Below are positions 16,784 through 26,197 of a stretch of DNA of 40,491 bases, in pieces. Source of the DNA: Candidatus Colwellia aromaticivorans. GTDB lineage: Bacteria; Pseudomonadota; Gammaproteobacteria; Enterobacterales; Alteromonadaceae. Within the stretch, counting starts at the first letter, position 1, and each line of letters opens with the position of its first letter. The stretch lies in NCBI RefSeq assembly GCF_003333305.1, contig NZ_QOLD01000018.1:1-40491 (forward strand), written 5' to 3'. Position numbers and translations under genes: made by a program. The notes under the pieces are model-generated. The model was not told the DNA's origin. It did not search any database and worked only from the letters and a program-made list of their open reading frames with translations.

Positions 16784-17305
16784 CTACTCTTTATCTTTTC
16801 TGTCGGTGTTTAAGTTTTGACTAGCGTGTTCTTTATTGGTTTCTAGTAACTGTTGTAATTTATCTTGCTGCTGCGAACTTAATGCTAAATCCGCTTTTAC
16901 TGCAGGTTTTTTTCGTAAGATAACAATGACTACAATAACACCTATTAAAATTAACAAGGCGGGGCCAAACCAAAGTATATAAGTGATACTTGATACACGG
17001 GGACGATATAAAACAAATTCGCCATAGCGAGAAACCATAAAGTTAACTATTTCACTATCGGCTTTACCTTGCTGTAATAATTCATAAAGCTCACGACGTA
17101 AATCTTCGGCAATAGGGGAATTAGAATCAGCTAAGTTTTGGTTTTGACACTTAGGGCAACGCAACTCTTTGCTTAACGCTTGAAAACGAACCTTTGTCAC
17201 TTCATCTCTAAATTCAAACGTTTCAACTGGACTTGCATTAGCTGTACTCGTCAGCATAAGTGCGGTAACAGTTAACACTACAATCAATAAAATTTTATTT
17301 AACAT
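16784..17305 (-). CDS. ccmH: cytochrome c maturation protein CcmH
   Basis: CcmH is the membrane-anchored thiol-disulfide protein that reduces the CXXCH site of apocytochrome c before haem attachment. The 173-aa chain has a signal peptide (about 1-24, ending in ASP after a hydrophobic run). It carries the family motif LRCPKCQNQ with C50-P-K-C53, the VSRYGEFVLYRP segment, and one membrane helix at about 107-129, followed by a charged cytoplasmic tail. It is the short single-domain form; the TPR part is the separate ccmI gene. It starts 6 bases after ccmG, with AGGG upstream. Confidence 0.93.
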   Translation of the reverse strand: MLNKILLIVVLTVTALMLTSTANASPVETFEFRDEVTKVRFQALSKELRCPKCQNQNLADSNSPIAEDLRRELYELLQQGKADSEIVNFMVSRYGEFVLYRPRVSSITYILWFGPALLILIGVIVVIVILRKKPAVKADLALSSQQQDKLQQLLETNKEHASQNLNTDRKDKE

Positions 17306-17311
17306 CGCTAT

Positions 17312-17869
17312 TTACCCTGCTGTTTTTTCAGAAATCAACTGCTTAATAAGCGGTGCAAATTCTTTACGCCAAACTCGGGTATCAATAGCCCCTGCAAAAC
17401 GTTTACGAATAACACCATGATGATCAATAACAAATGTTTCGGGAGCGCCAAACACACCTAAGTCTAAACCAAGCGTACCTTCTTCATCAAAAATTGAAAA
17501 ATGATAAGGATCTTCATAGTGAGTTAACCATTGCTGCGCGGCTAAACGCTCATCTTTATAGTTTATTCCGTACAACTTAACATAAGGTTTTAATTGCGGA
17601 TCATTAGCAAGTTCTAACAAATAAGGATGTTCATATTTACACGTTGGACACCACGTTGCCCACACATTCAATAGGACAATATCACCCACCAAATCAGCTT
17701 TGGTTACGGTTTTATTATCATCCTTTAACGTGACCAACGAAAATTCAGGCATGGTTTTACCTACAAGTGCTGACGGCATATCTTGTGGATTTAACGATAA
17801 GCCTCTATAAAGCACTACACCTAACGCTATCACTAAAATAAGTGGTAAAAAACGAATGATTTTATTCAC
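17312..17869 (-). CDS. ccmG: thiol:disulfide interchange protein CcmG (DsbE)
   Basis: CcmG is a membrane-tethered thioredoxin-like reductant in the periplasm that keeps CcmH or apocytochrome c cysteines reduced. The 185-aa chain has an N-terminal anchor helix at about 5-25. A thioredoxin fold follows with VWATWC74-P-T-C77, and a GAPETFVIDHHGVI segment contains the cis-Pro loop region. It starts with GTG, whose first G is the last base of the ccmF TAG stop, with GGAG about 8 bases upstream, so translation is probably coupled. Length and order in ccmFGHI are normal. Confidence 0.94.
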   Translation of the reverse strand: MNKIIRFLPLILVIALGVVLYRGLSLNPQDMPSALVGKTMPEFSLVTLKDDNKTVTKADLVGDIVLLNVWATWCPTCKYEHPYLLELANDPQLKPYVKLYGINYKDERLAAQQWLTHYEDPYHFSIFDEEGTLGLDLGVFGAPETFVIDHHGVIRKRFAGAIDTRVWRKEFAPLIKQLISEKTAG

Positions 17870-19926
17870 TATGACAACTCCGAAATAGGTGTGGTATTAC
17901 TGTTAGCACTATCTATGTTCTTTTGATTTTCGATGGCTGTTGCTCTTTCTGCACCCTTGTCTTTCTTAGCAACACGATAACGTTTATCCATCATGGCTAA
18001 GATGCCACCAATAGCCATAAAAATAGCGCCAAGCCAGATCCAACGAACAAAGGGTTTATAATGAACACGAATTGCCCACGCTCCACCGTCAAGTGGGTCA
18101 CCAAGGGCAACATATATATCTCTAAATAAGCCGCCATCAATACCGGCTTCGGTCATTCCCATAGATTGTACTCGATAAGAACGACGCTCTGGTTTTAATA
18201 AAGTAACAAAGTCATTTTCGCCATCAACGTTAATTTCATAGATGTTAATTTGCCCTTGTTCGGCACTATAATTAGGTCCTTCTACTGGAATAACACCCTT
18301 AAATTCTATTTGATAGCCTGATATTTCTACACTTTCATTTAGCGCCATTTTCACATTAGTTTCGCTTTCATAACTCGAAACCAATGTAACGCCAACAATA
18401 GTGACAGCAATACCTGCATGCGCTACGGTCATACCCCATTGGCCTAAACCTAATGATGACCTAATTTTAAATTGATTTATTAAATCTTTGATAACGACTA
18501 AGAAAACCCATGAGGCTAAGGTTATTCCCATCGCAACAAGCGCATTGAATTCGCCGCCATAAAAAACAGGAAATAATAAACCAAAAACAATACTAAGTAC
18601 CGACGGTTGAACTAATTGTTTACGAAGTTCCCCTTTTTTGGCTTTTTTCCAACGAATCATTGGTCCTATTCCCATGATCACAAATAACAAACTCATGATT
18701 GGAACAAAGACGGCGTTAAAATAGGGAGGGCCGACAGATATTTTTCCATACCCTAAAGCATCAACTAATAGCGGGTATAACGTACCTAACAACACGGTAG
18801 TCGCGGCAACAACTAAAATGATATTACATAAAAGTAAGGCTGTTTCACGAGAATAAAGCGCAAATCGGCTAAAGCTAGCGACATTACTCGCTCTAAACGC
18901 ATATAGAGTAAGTGAACCACCAACAGCTATCGCTAAAATAACTAGAATAAAGATACCTCGAGAGGGATCTGAAGCGAAAGAATGTACCGAGGTTATAACC
19001 CCAGAGCGTACTAAAAATGTACCTAACAAACTTAAACTAAAAGCAAATATAGCCAGCAATACGGTCCAGTTTCTAAAAGTACCTCGTTTTTCAGTTACTG
19101 CCAACGAGTGAATTAAAGCGGTACCAACAAGCCAAGGCATAAAGGATGCGTTTTCAACAGGATCCCAGAACCACCAACCGCCCCAACCAAGTTCGTAATA
19201 TGCCCACCAACTACCTAAAGCAATACCTAAGGTTAAAAACATCCAAGCGCCAACTGTCCAAGGACGAGACCAACGCGCCCAAGCAGCGTCCATTTTACCT
19301 GACATTAAAGCAGCAACAGCAAAAGCAAAAGCAACAGCAAAGCCAACATAACCTAAATACAATAATGGCGGATGAATTATTAAACCAATATCTTGTAAGA
19401 GCGGGTTTAAATCACGGCCTTCCATAGGCACATTAGGCCATAGACGTTCAAAAGGATTAGAAGTAAGCAAGGTAAAAGCGATAAAAGCAACCGCTATCAT
19501 TCCCATTACGGCCAACACACGAGCAATAAACTCTTCTTCAACGTTTTTTGAAAATGAGGCGACAGCCATTGTCCATGCAGTTAAAGAGAAAACCCATAAC
19601 AGTAACGAACCTTCATGCCCTCCCCAAACTGCACTTATTTTAAAATAGTAAGGTAAATGACTATTAGAATGACTAGCAATATACTTAATTGAAAAATCAT
19701 CAAGCACAAAGCTATAAGCTAAAATACAAATACTCATCGCAGTAAATGTAAACATTCCGAAGGTAAGAGGCTTAGCATAGCTCATTAATTTAGTTTGAGA
19801 ACTGTGTACGCCAACCAAAGGTACAATGCTCAAACATAGTGCAAAAGCAAAAGCTATCACCAAAGCAAGATGGCCAAGTTCAGGTAAAAGATGAGGTATT
19901 ATTTGGGGTACCACGTCAGGAATCAT
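17869..19926 (-). CDS. ccmF: haem lyase CcmF
   Basis: CcmF is the integral membrane haem lyase that joins haem from holo-CcmE to apocytochrome c. The 685-aa chain has about 14-15 hydrophobic segments. The WWD haem-handling motif GWGGWWFWDPVENASFMPWL lies at about 245-262, and histidines in loops (for example GGHEGSLLLWV and IHPPLLYLGYVG) fit haem ligands. A large periplasmic domain precedes the last helix, and the short tail is Asn/Ser-rich. GGAG lies 8 bases before the ATG. It heads the minus-strand ccmFGHI operon and is divergent from ccmA. Confidence 0.96.
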   Translation of the reverse strand: MIPDVVPQIIPHLLPELGHLALVIAFAFALCLSIVPLVGVHSSQTKLMSYAKPLTFGMFTFTAMSICILAYSFVLDDFSIKYIASHSNSHLPYYFKISAVWGGHEGSLLLWVFSLTAWTMAVASFSKNVEEEFIARVLAVMGMIAVAFIAFTLLTSNPFERLWPNVPMEGRDLNPLLQDIGLIIHPPLLYLGYVGFAVAFAFAVAALMSGKMDAAWARWSRPWTVGAWMFLTLGIALGSWWAYYELGWGGWWFWDPVENASFMPWLVGTALIHSLAVTEKRGTFRNWTVLLAIFAFSLSLLGTFLVRSGVITSVHSFASDPSRGIFILVILAIAVGGSLTLYAFRASNVASFSRFALYSRETALLLCNIILVVAATTVLLGTLYPLLVDALGYGKISVGPPYFNAVFVPIMSLLFVIMGIGPMIRWKKAKKGELRKQLVQPSVLSIVFGLLFPVFYGGEFNALVAMGITLASWVFLVVIKDLINQFKIRSSLGLGQWGMTVAHAGIAVTIVGVTLVSSYESETNVKMALNESVEISGYQIEFKGVIPVEGPNYSAEQGQINIYEINVDGENDFVTLLKPERRSYRVQSMGMTEAGIDGGLFRDIYVALGDPLDGGAWAIRVHYKPFVRWIWLGAIFMAIGGILAMMDKRYRVAKKDKGAERATAIENQKNIDSANSNTTPISELS

Positions 19927-20143
19927 TTATTTCTCCGGTTACTCTTTAATACGTTTTCAGCTTTGTGTTTATTTAAAATGAGCTTTAAAGTAAACAAAGT
20001 GAATATAAATACAACAAGCTAAAAATAGTGGCGCAATTCTATCACATTTTAAAATAAGTACAGGTTAAATGCCCAGTCAATTGTTTCTTAATGTTACAAT
20101 TTTGCTCTTAGTATTTATTATTCGATTTTAATAGAGCTATGGT
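19927..20143. promoter_or_regulatory. divergent ccmF / ccmA control region
   Basis: This 217-bp AT-rich region separates the two ccm operons and must hold both promoters. On the plus strand TATGAT at 20143-20148 resembles a -10 box, with TTCGAT 16 bases upstream as a weak -35, which would place the ccmA transcript start inside the longest open frame. No clear FNR or ArcA palindrome was recognised. Confidence 0.4.
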
Positions 20144-20944
20144 ATGATATTGCGCTATGTAATAACACGATCCAAATCAAAAAACGATCTGCATCAAAAT
20201 AAAGCTGATAAACATAGGTTAGACTTTGTCAGATATTTTCAACATGTTAAAGAGTGTATATTTCCCTTGTCAGCCAATTTAGCCGCCAGTTTAGCATCCA
20301 AGGATGAACCTGCTTTAATCAGTGCCTCTAACCTCACTTGTATTCGCGAAGAGCGTTTACTGTTTGATCAGTTAACGATTGAAATAAATGCGGGCGACAT
20401 TGTGCAAGTAGAAGGCCCTAACGGTTCAGGAAAAACGAGCCTGTTACGTATTTTAGCTGGGTTATCTCAACCTTATGAAGGCGAAGTCTTCTATAAGAAC
20501 CAATTAATTACTCAATCTCGTGAAGAATTTCACCAAAACTTACTTTATCTGGGGCATTTACCCGGAGTAAAGGGAGAAATGACAGCACAAGAGAATTTAA
20601 ATTTTAACCTGACATTACATGGCTTACATATTAACTCAAGTGAAATTGAAGAGACACTCGCTCTTGTGAACTTAACAGGTTTTGAAGATAGCTTGGCTTC
20701 TCATTTAAGTGCAGGACAACATAGACGAATATCGTTAGCACGATTATATAAATCAACTGCTAACATATGGATTTTAGATGAGCCTTTTACCGCCATAGAT
20801 AAACAAGGCGTTCATTCGTTAGAGCAATTATTTAAAGCGCATATAAAACAAGGCGGGTGTGTTATTTTGACCACTCATCAAGATTTGCTTACATTTTCAC
20901 CCTCGCAAATAAAGAAAATTACTTTAGACTACCTTATTGATTAG
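20144..20944 (+). CDS. ccmA: haem exporter ATP-binding protein CcmA
   Basis: CcmA is the ATPase of the CcmABCD complex that releases holo-CcmE. ABC features are clear: Walker A GPNGSGKT (91-98), signature LSAGQHRR, Walker B IWILDEP, and a switch His in TTHQD. The open frame gives 266 aa, while CcmA is usually about 205-215. The family core begins at [14 protein letters not shown] near residue 61, so the first 40-60 residues are unusual. The only in-frame ATG is at 20144; a TTG at 20267 would give about 225 aa, closer to the norm. The 20144 start overlaps a possible -10 box and lacks a clear ribosome site. Function is firm, the start is not. Confidence 0.9.
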   Translation: MILRYVITRSKSKNDLHQNKADKHRLDFVRYFQHVKECIFPLSANLAASLASKDEPALISASNLTCIREERLLFDQLTIEINAGDIVQVEGPNGSGKTSLLRILAGLSQPYEGEVFYKNQLITQSREEFHQNLLYLGHLPGVKGEMTAQENLNFNLTLHGLHINSSEIEETLALVNLTGFEDSLASHLSAGQHRRISLARLYKSTANIWILDEPFTAIDKQGVHSLEQLFKAHIKQGGCVILTTHQDLLTFSPSQIKKITLDYLID

Positions 20945-21011
20945 AAAAGTGAATAACAAATAATGAATAACAAGTTTCAAAGATCCAATCAAGAAAAGAG
21001 TCGACTATAGA

Positions 21012-21701
21012 ATGTCTGTAGCTAATTTATCCTATCGCGCGGTTTTTTCTTTAGTACTAAAACGCGACTTAACCATTGCCATGCGTCATAAAGATGACAT
21101 TATAAATCCGTTGTTGTTTTTTGTTATCGTTGTCACTTTATTTCCTTTAGGAATAGGCCCTGAAGCACAAACATTAAGTCGCATAGCACCAGGGATAATC
21201 TGGGTGGCAGCACTGTTATCGACACTTTTATCTTTAGATAGGTTATTTAAGTCTGATCACATTGACGGTTCATTAGAGCAAATGTTACTAAGCCCACAAC
21301 CTGTTTTTATATTAGTGCTAGCAAAAATTGTAGCTCATTGGCTTATTACTGGCTTACCACTTATTTTAATTGCCCCTTTACTCGCTGTACTTTTACACCT
21401 AAACGAACAAAGCTATGAAGCACTAATATTAACGCTATTGCTTGGTACCCCGGTATTAAGTTTGCTTGGCGCAATTGGTGTAGCATTAACAGTTGGCATT
21501 AAAAAAGGTGGCGTATTACTTAGCTTATTAGTATTACCTTTATATATTCCGGTATTGATTTTTGCCACTAGCGCTATAGATACTGCTGCACTTGGCTTAC
21601 CTTATAGCGGTCAACTTGCTATAATAGCCGCGCTATTTTTTGGCTCATTAACGTTAGCACCTTTTGCTGTTGGTGCCGCGTTAAAAGTCAGTACCAATTA
21701 G
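21012..21701 (+). CDS. ccmB: haem exporter permease CcmB
   Basis: CcmB is the ABC membrane subunit that pairs with CcmA in the CcmABCD complex. The 229-aa chain has about six hydrophobic helices and the family features LKRDLTIAMRHKDDIINPLLFF at the N-terminus, LDRLFKSDHIDGSLEQMLLSP in the first cytoplasmic loop, and LPLYIPVLIFATSAI. Length is normal. It follows ccmA after 67 bases, the widest gap in the operon, and precedes ccmC by 33 bases. Nothing is unusual in the protein. Confidence 0.95.
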   Translation: MSVANLSYRAVFSLVLKRDLTIAMRHKDDIINPLLFFVIVVTLFPLGIGPEAQTLSRIAPGIIWVAALLSTLLSLDRLFKSDHIDGSLEQMLLSPQPVFILVLAKIVAHWLITGLPLILIAPLLAVLLHLNEQSYEALILTLLLGTPVLSLLGAIGVALTVGIKKGGVLLSLLVLPLYIPVLIFATSAIDTAALGLPYSGQLAIIAALFFGSLTLAPFAVGAALKVSTN

Positions 21702-21734
21702 CCACTAACTTTAAAGAAAATGAGAACATAAACT

Positions 21735-22499
21735 ATGTGGAAATGGTTACATCCCTACGCAAACCCGGAAGTGTCTTATCACTTTGCTGGTAAATTGCTT
21801 CCTTGGTTAAGTGCCTTAGCGGTACTGTTTTTATCTATTGGTCTTGTTTGGGCTTTGGCATTTGCTCCTGCCGATTATCAACAAGGCGATAGTTTTCGTA
21901 TTTTTTATATTCATGTGCCCGCAGCTTCGCTTTCTATGGGGATTTATTTTGGTATGGCAATTACTGCTTTTACCAGCCTTGTATGGCAATTTAAATTAGC
22001 CGATGCTTCTGCTGCAGCCATGGCACCTGTTGGCGCAACATTTACCGCCATAGCACTTATTACTGGTGCTGCATGGGGAAAACCTATGTGGGGAACTTGG
22101 TGGATTTGGGACGCGCGGTTAACCTCAGAGCTAATTTTATTATTTTTATATTTAGGTGTAATTGCATTACAAAGTGCTTTTGAAGATAAGAATTTAGCCG
22201 GTAAAGCCGCCGGTATATTAACCTTAGTTGGCGTGATTAATTTACCCATTATCAAATATTCAGTAGAGTGGTGGAATACTTTACACCAAGGCTCAACGGT
22301 AAGTAAGTTAGGTAAACCTTCAATGTCTGTTGACATGTTATGGCCATTCCTCTTTTGCTTTCTTGGTTTTATTTTACTTGTTAGCGTCATTATCTGCATT
22401 CGTTTTCGCAGTGAGATTTTAGCGAGAAACAGTATTCGACCTTGGGTTAGAACCTTAGTTTCAGCGCACTTAACTCAGGAGAAAACCAATGCAGTTTGA
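21735..22499 (+). CDS. ccmC: haem exporter/chaperone-loading protein CcmC
   Basis: CcmC presents haem to CcmE so that the covalent bond to the CcmE histidine forms. The 254-aa chain has six predicted helices and the WWD motif WGKPMWGTWWIWDARLTSE near residues 116-134. Histidines flank it at IYIHVPAA and WWNTLHQGS, the expected axial haem ligands. Length is typical. The end of the gene overlaps the ccmD start by 11 bases, indicating coupled translation. Confidence 0.96.
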   Translation: MWKWLHPYANPEVSYHFAGKLLPWLSALAVLFLSIGLVWALAFAPADYQQGDSFRIFYIHVPAASLSMGIYFGMAITAFTSLVWQFKLADASAAAMAPVGATFTAIALITGAAWGKPMWGTWWIWDARLTSELILLFLYLGVIALQSAFEDKNLAGKAAGILTLVGVINLPIIKYSVEWWNTLHQGSTVSKLGKPSMSVDMLWPFLFCFLGFILLVSVIICIRFRSEILARNSIRPWVRTLVSAHLTQEKTNAV

Positions 22500-22737
22500 T
22501 AGCCTTAGTGCTTTTATTGATATGGGCGGATACGGCTTTTATGTTTGGTTATCCTATGGTGTAGCCACTGCATTATTATTGATCTTAATATTGAGTTCAA
22601 TTACTGGCCATAAAAAAGTAATCAAAAATATTGCTCAACGCAAACAAAGAGAAGACAAACTTCGCCAAGTGCGCAATCAGCGACAGAAACAAGACAAACA
22701 GTTAAAATCAAAACTATCTGAAGAGGTAACAGAATGA
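22489..22737 (+). CDS. ccmD: haem exporter small subunit CcmD
   Basis: CcmD is a small single-span protein needed for release of holo-CcmE from CcmABC. The 82-aa chain begins with MGGYGFYVWLSYGVATALLL, the conserved CcmD opening, has one membrane helix at about 18-38, and ends in a Lys/Gln/Arg-rich cytoplasmic tail. Its start lies inside the ccmC end and its stop shares ATGA with ccmE. Confidence 0.93.
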   Translation: MQFDSLSAFIDMGGYGFYVWLSYGVATALLLILILSSITGHKKVIKNIAQRKQREDKLRQVRNQRQKQDKQLKSKLSEEVTE

Positions 22738-23258
22738 ATCCACGCCGTAAAAAACGCTTAACCATTGTCGGTTCAGTATTAGTTGGTATAGCGGTTGTCG
22801 CGGGTTTAGTGTTATATGCATTAAGCCAAAATATTGATTTATTTTTTACACCCGCAGAAATCACACAAGGAAAAAAAGACTCTGGCATTAAACCACAAAT
22901 TGGTCAGCGAATTCGTATCGGTGGGCTAGTAGTCCCTAATACCGTAAAACGAGATCCAAATAACCTGAAAGTATCATTTAGTTTATCTGATATGAAGATG
23001 CCAATCGTTTTTGATGAGAGTGACATTATGGTCAGTGTTCATTACGAGGGTATATTGCCTGATTTGTTTAGAGAAGCACAAGGTATTGTTGCCAATGGTA
23101 CGTTAACCCGTAGTTCATCCGGCGAACTCTATGTAGAAGCAAGTGAAGTGTTAGCGAAGCATGACGAAAATTACATGCCAGCCGAGCTTGCTGATGCAGC
23201 AGGTAAAGATTATAAAAAATTAGACTATAGCGATAAACAACTAAAGAATAATTATTAA
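22734..23258 (+). CDS. ccmE: cytochrome c maturation haem chaperone CcmE
   Basis: CcmE carries haem in the periplasm, bound covalently to a histidine. The 174-aa chain has a basic N-terminus (NPRRKKRL), one signal-anchor helix at about 9-28, a beta-barrel domain (IRIGGLVV, FSLSDMKMPIVFDESDIMV) and the HXXXY site H143-D-E-N-Y147 in LAKHDENYMP. It is the last gene of ccmABCDE and overlaps ccmD by ATGA. A terminator hairpin follows 38 bases after the stop. Confidence 0.96.
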   Translation: MNPRRKKRLTIVGSVLVGIAVVAGLVLYALSQNIDLFFTPAEITQGKKDSGIKPQIGQRIRIGGLVVPNTVKRDPNNLKVSFSLSDMKMPIVFDESDIMVSVHYEGILPDLFREAQGIVANGTLTRSSSGELYVEASEVLAKHDENYMPAELADAAGKDYKKLDYSDKQLKNNY

Positions 23259-23295
23259 TATTTATACTCATTAACATTACAAAAGATTAAAATCT

Positions 23296-23337
23296 AAAAA
23301 ACCGCAAATAAATTAATTATTTTCGGTTTTTTATTTT
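23296..23337. terminator. bidirectional rho-independent terminator between ccmE and folD
   Basis: AAAAAACCG (23296-23304) pairs exactly with CGGTTTTTT (23324-23332), and the inner AAATAA/TTATTT bases extend the stem after one mismatch. The A-run and T-run serve as tails on either strand. It lies between the convergent ccmE and folD genes. Confidence 0.8.
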
Positions 23338-23357
23338 CTAGCTTCAATATCTAAAAA

Positions 23358-24221
23358 CTAGCCGTATAACTTGGCCGCTTCAAGCGTGTTTTTAAGCAAA
23401 CAAGCAATGGTCATAGGACCTACACCACCAGGAACCGGTGTTATTGCACCACAAACATCGCTAACAGCTGCATAGTCTACATCGCCAACCAATTTCATTT
23501 TACCGGTAACGGCATCTTCAATTCGGTTAATACCCACATCAATAACCGTTGCACCTTTTTTCACCCAATCTGCTTGTACAAACTCGGCACGACCAACCGC
23601 AGCAATTAAAATATCTGCTTGTTGACATACCTGAGCAAGATTTTTAGTACGAGAGTGAGCAATAGTTACGGTACAATTTTCTTGTAATAATAATAAGGCT
23701 ACAGGTTTACCAACAATATTTGAGCGACCTATTACCACAGCATGCTTACCAGATAAATCATCACCTAGATGCTGCTTAGCAAGGATAATACAACCTTGTG
23801 GTGTACAAGGAACCAAAGCACCTGATTCACCATTAAGTAATCGTCCTGAGTTCATTGCATGAAAACCATCAACGTCTTTTTCTGGCCTTATTGCACTAAT
23901 AACAACACTTTCATCAATGTGTTTAGGTAAAGGTAATTGCACCAAAATACCATGAACACTAGGATCGTTATTTAAGCTAGATAATTGCGATAGCAGTTCA
24001 GCCTGACTGCAACTTACTGGTAAGCGAATTTCATTTGAAATCATACCAACTTCAGTTGTTTGTTTAGCTTTATTACGCACATAAACTTGGCTAGCTGGAT
24101 CTTCACCAACCAGTACAACCGTTAAACTAGGTGTAATTCCTTTTGACTCTTTAAGGGCAGTCACCCCTTGTGCAATAGCCACTCTTAATTGTGCTGCTGC
24201 CTGTTTACCATCAATTATCAT
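23358..24221 (-). CDS. folD: bifunctional methylenetetrahydrofolate dehydrogenase / methenyltetrahydrofolate cyclohydrolase
   Basis: FolD interconverts 5,10-methylene- and 10-formyl-tetrahydrofolate in the cytoplasm, using NADP. The 287-aa chain is full length. It has the YVRNKAKQ segment with the catalytic Lys, [13 protein letters not shown], the substrate-binding [13 protein letters not shown], the cofactor loop [11 protein letters not shown], and the C-terminal signature [11 protein letters not shown]. It is convergent with ccmE and lies 21 bases after the small TIGR02922-like gene, with which it may be co-transcribed. Identity is firm. Confidence 0.97.
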   Translation of the reverse strand: MIIDGKQAAAQLRVAIAQGVTALKESKGITPSLTVVLVGEDPASQVYVRNKAKQTTEVGMISNEIRLPVSCSQAELLSQLSSLNNDPSVHGILVQLPLPKHIDESVVISAIRPEKDVDGFHAMNSGRLLNGESGALVPCTPQGCIILAKQHLGDDLSGKHAVVIGRSNIVGKPVALLLLQENCTVTIAHSRTKNLAQVCQQADILIAAVGRAEFVQADWVKKGATVIDVGINRIEDAVTGKMKLVGDVDYAAVSDVCGAITPVPGGVGPMTIACLLKNTLEAAKLYG

Positions 24222-24242
24222 GTGAGTTTCTTTTGTATTTTA

Positions 24243-24461
24243 TTAAGTAGTATAGTTAACCGATAATATACGGTCACCTATCTTATTAAGAATTTCAATC
24301 TCGCCATCACAAACCGCGATGATAGACTTACCCTCTTTAAAAGCTTGTGGAATAACCACTCGCCCGACATCATTCTGTTCTAAGGTTTTAACTTCGTGAT
24401 GAAGCTCTAAGCCATCATCACAATAATATATAATTGTTACTTTGCGTTGTAATATACTCAT
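24243..24461 (-). CDS. small conserved protein, TIGR02922-like, 72 aa
   Basis: A compact acidic protein with the pattern KVTIIYYCDDGLELHHEV ... GRVVIPQAFKEGKSIIAVCDGEIEILNKIGDRI. It has no signal peptide or membrane segment, and a small beta-rich fold is likely. It resembles the TIGR02922 family, which I recall as small proteins of unknown function in Colwellia and Shewanella. It is upstream of folD on the same strand. The two cysteines (in YYCDD and AVCDG) are noticeable but no metal site is obvious. Function unknown. Confidence 0.75.
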   Translation of the reverse strand: MSILQRKVTIIYYCDDGLELHHEVKTLEQNDVGRVVIPQAFKEGKSIIAVCDGEIEILNKIGDRILSVNYTT

Positions 24462-24555
24462 TATAATTTACTACTTTTATTATATGAATCTTTTTATGTG
24501 TTACGAATATACACGAACCATCATAAGAGTAAATATGGCTACACATTTATTTGGT

Positions 24556-24582
24556 ATTTAGTATTACCTTTTAGTACTAAAT
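24556..24582. repeat. 8-bp inverted repeat downstream of nuoN
   Basis: ATTTAGTA (24556-24563) and TACTAAAT (24575-24582) are perfectly complementary around an 11-base loop. The site lies about 95 bases before the small TIGR02922-like gene and about 107 bases after nuoN. It could be an operator or part of a weak terminator; there is no T-run. Confidence 0.45.
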
Positions 24583-24688
24583 CCCCACTATTTTTCCATA
24601 AAGCGCTTTGCTCTTCTGAATATTCAATAACAAGCCAAGGAAAGGCAATATTTGTACGATTTTGCTAAAGTTTAAGGAGTCATTTCAC

Positions 24689-26197
24689 TTAGTTCACTGT
24701 TACGAGTAAATTTCCAAGTAAATCAGGAAAAATACCTAGTAAAACACTTAAAATAATAACAATCATTACTGAGAAGTTCACCGCTGGCGATAGTGTTAAA
24801 GAAACAGGTATTAACTCTTTGGCGATGTTTTTTTCATTAACGATAGTAAACAATACAAAAATAATACGTAAATAATAAAATAAGCCTATACCGCTACCAA
24901 TAATTAATGCGCTAATTAACCACCATTGTTGTGCTTGCACCGCAACGTTAAGTAAATAAAACTTACCAATAAAGCCCATTGTCAGCGGAATACCGGCTAA
25001 GCTCAATATAGCAACAATAATTAACACGGCTAATGAAGGGTTTTGCCAAAACATTCCCTGCCAATCATCGACATTTAGCTCGGACTTATTATGATGATAT
25101 TGGGTAAGCTGTACTGTCATGAAAATGGATATGCTTGCTAATACATAAGCCGTTAAATAAAATAATGCACTTTGCCACGCTAGAGCAACACTTTGCGGAG
25201 AAATAACAATCAAAACAATAAGTAAGTAGCCCATATGAGCAATAGAAGAGTAAGCCAATAGTCGTTTAATATTTTGTTGCTTTAACGCTAAAGCATTACC
25301 AATCAGCATGGATGCTATGGCAAATATACTCATTAAAAAAAGCATATTCTCATCACTACTTTTTGTATCTACAAAAATGGCTTGGCTAAACCAACATTTC
25401 ATCAGCACAATAAATATGGCAATTTTTGATACGGTAGCAAGTAACAAAGTAACAGGTGTTGGCGCTCCCTGATAAACATCAGGCGTCCATAAATGAAAAG
25501 GCGCGAGTGATAACTTAAAAGCGATACCAACCATGAAGAGTAAAAAACCAACACGATAGAAAAGCACATCACCATGACCATAATTACGGACTAAAATACT
25601 GAGATCACTCATGTTATCAAACATCAACTGCTCAGTAGAAAAGCTTAACGATCCACTGTAACTATAAATAAAAGCGATTCCCAATAACATAAAACTGGAG
25701 GCACAAGCACTTAACACCAGATATTTAAATGAAGTTTCAACACTAAATTCACTATCACGGCTGTAGCCAACTAAGCCCACCAGCGCAATACTGAGTAATT
25801 CAAAACCTAAAAATAGTGAAGCATAATGATCGCTTATCACTAAAATGCCTGCGCCTAATACCACCAATTGCAATAAAACAAAAAACTCGTCGTGCACTTC
25901 AGTGGTATGGGTTAACCACATTGAGCTAAGCACACTAACCGCAATACTAGCAACAAGCACAAGCATAAAGGCAAAAAGCCCGTAACTGTCAACCTTAACC
26001 AATGTGGTCACCTGTACTGCATCGGCTAAGTCAACAAATAAAGAAAAGCTAGCAAGTAAAGCAACACTAAAAATAGTTATTGTGAAAATTAATATTAGTT
26101 TTTGAGAACGACGCCACGCAATTAATAATAATGATAAAACAATACCAAAAGCGACAATCAACACTGGCAATAAACTATGCAACATAAGTTGGGTCAT
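24689..26197 (-). CDS. nuoN: NADH-quinone oxidoreductase subunit N
   Basis: NuoN is one of three antiporter-like proton-channel subunits in the membrane arm of complex I. The 502-aa chain is almost wholly hydrophobic with about 14 helices. It contains LFLGFELLSIALVGLVGYSR (the channel Glu region), FKLSLAPFHLWTPDVYQGAP, and KRLLAYSSIAHMGYLL, all family hallmarks. It is the last gene of the operon and overlaps nuoM by ATGA. No strong terminator is seen after it. Confidence 0.96.
   Translation of the reverse strand: MTQLMLHSLLPVLIVAFGIVLSLLLIAWRRSQKLILIFTITIFSVALLASFSLFVDLADAVQVTTLVKVDSYGLFAFMLVLVASIAVSVLSSMWLTHTTEVHDEFFVLLQLVVLGAGILVISDHYASLFLGFELLSIALVGLVGYSRDSEFSVETSFKYLVLSACASSFMLLGIAFIYSYSGSLSFSTEQLMFDNMSDLSILVRNYGHGDVLFYRVGFLLFMVGIAFKLSLAPFHLWTPDVYQGAPTPVTLLLATVSKIAIFIVLMKCWFSQAIFVDTKSSDENMLFLMSIFAIASMLIGNALALKQQNIKRLLAYSSIAHMGYLLIVLIVISPQSVALAWQSALFYLTAYVLASISIFMTVQLTQYHHNKSELNVDDWQGMFWQNPSLAVLIIVAILSLAGIPLTMGFIGKFYLLNVAVQAQQWWLISALIIGSGIGLFYYLRIIFVLFTIVNEKNIAKELIPVSLTLSPAVNFSVMIVIILSVLLGIFPDLLGNLLVTVN

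Noticed and set aside
24462..24688. Terminator of the nuo operon
   Set aside because: The only hairpin (24556-24582) is far from the nuoN stop and has no T-run on the minus strand.
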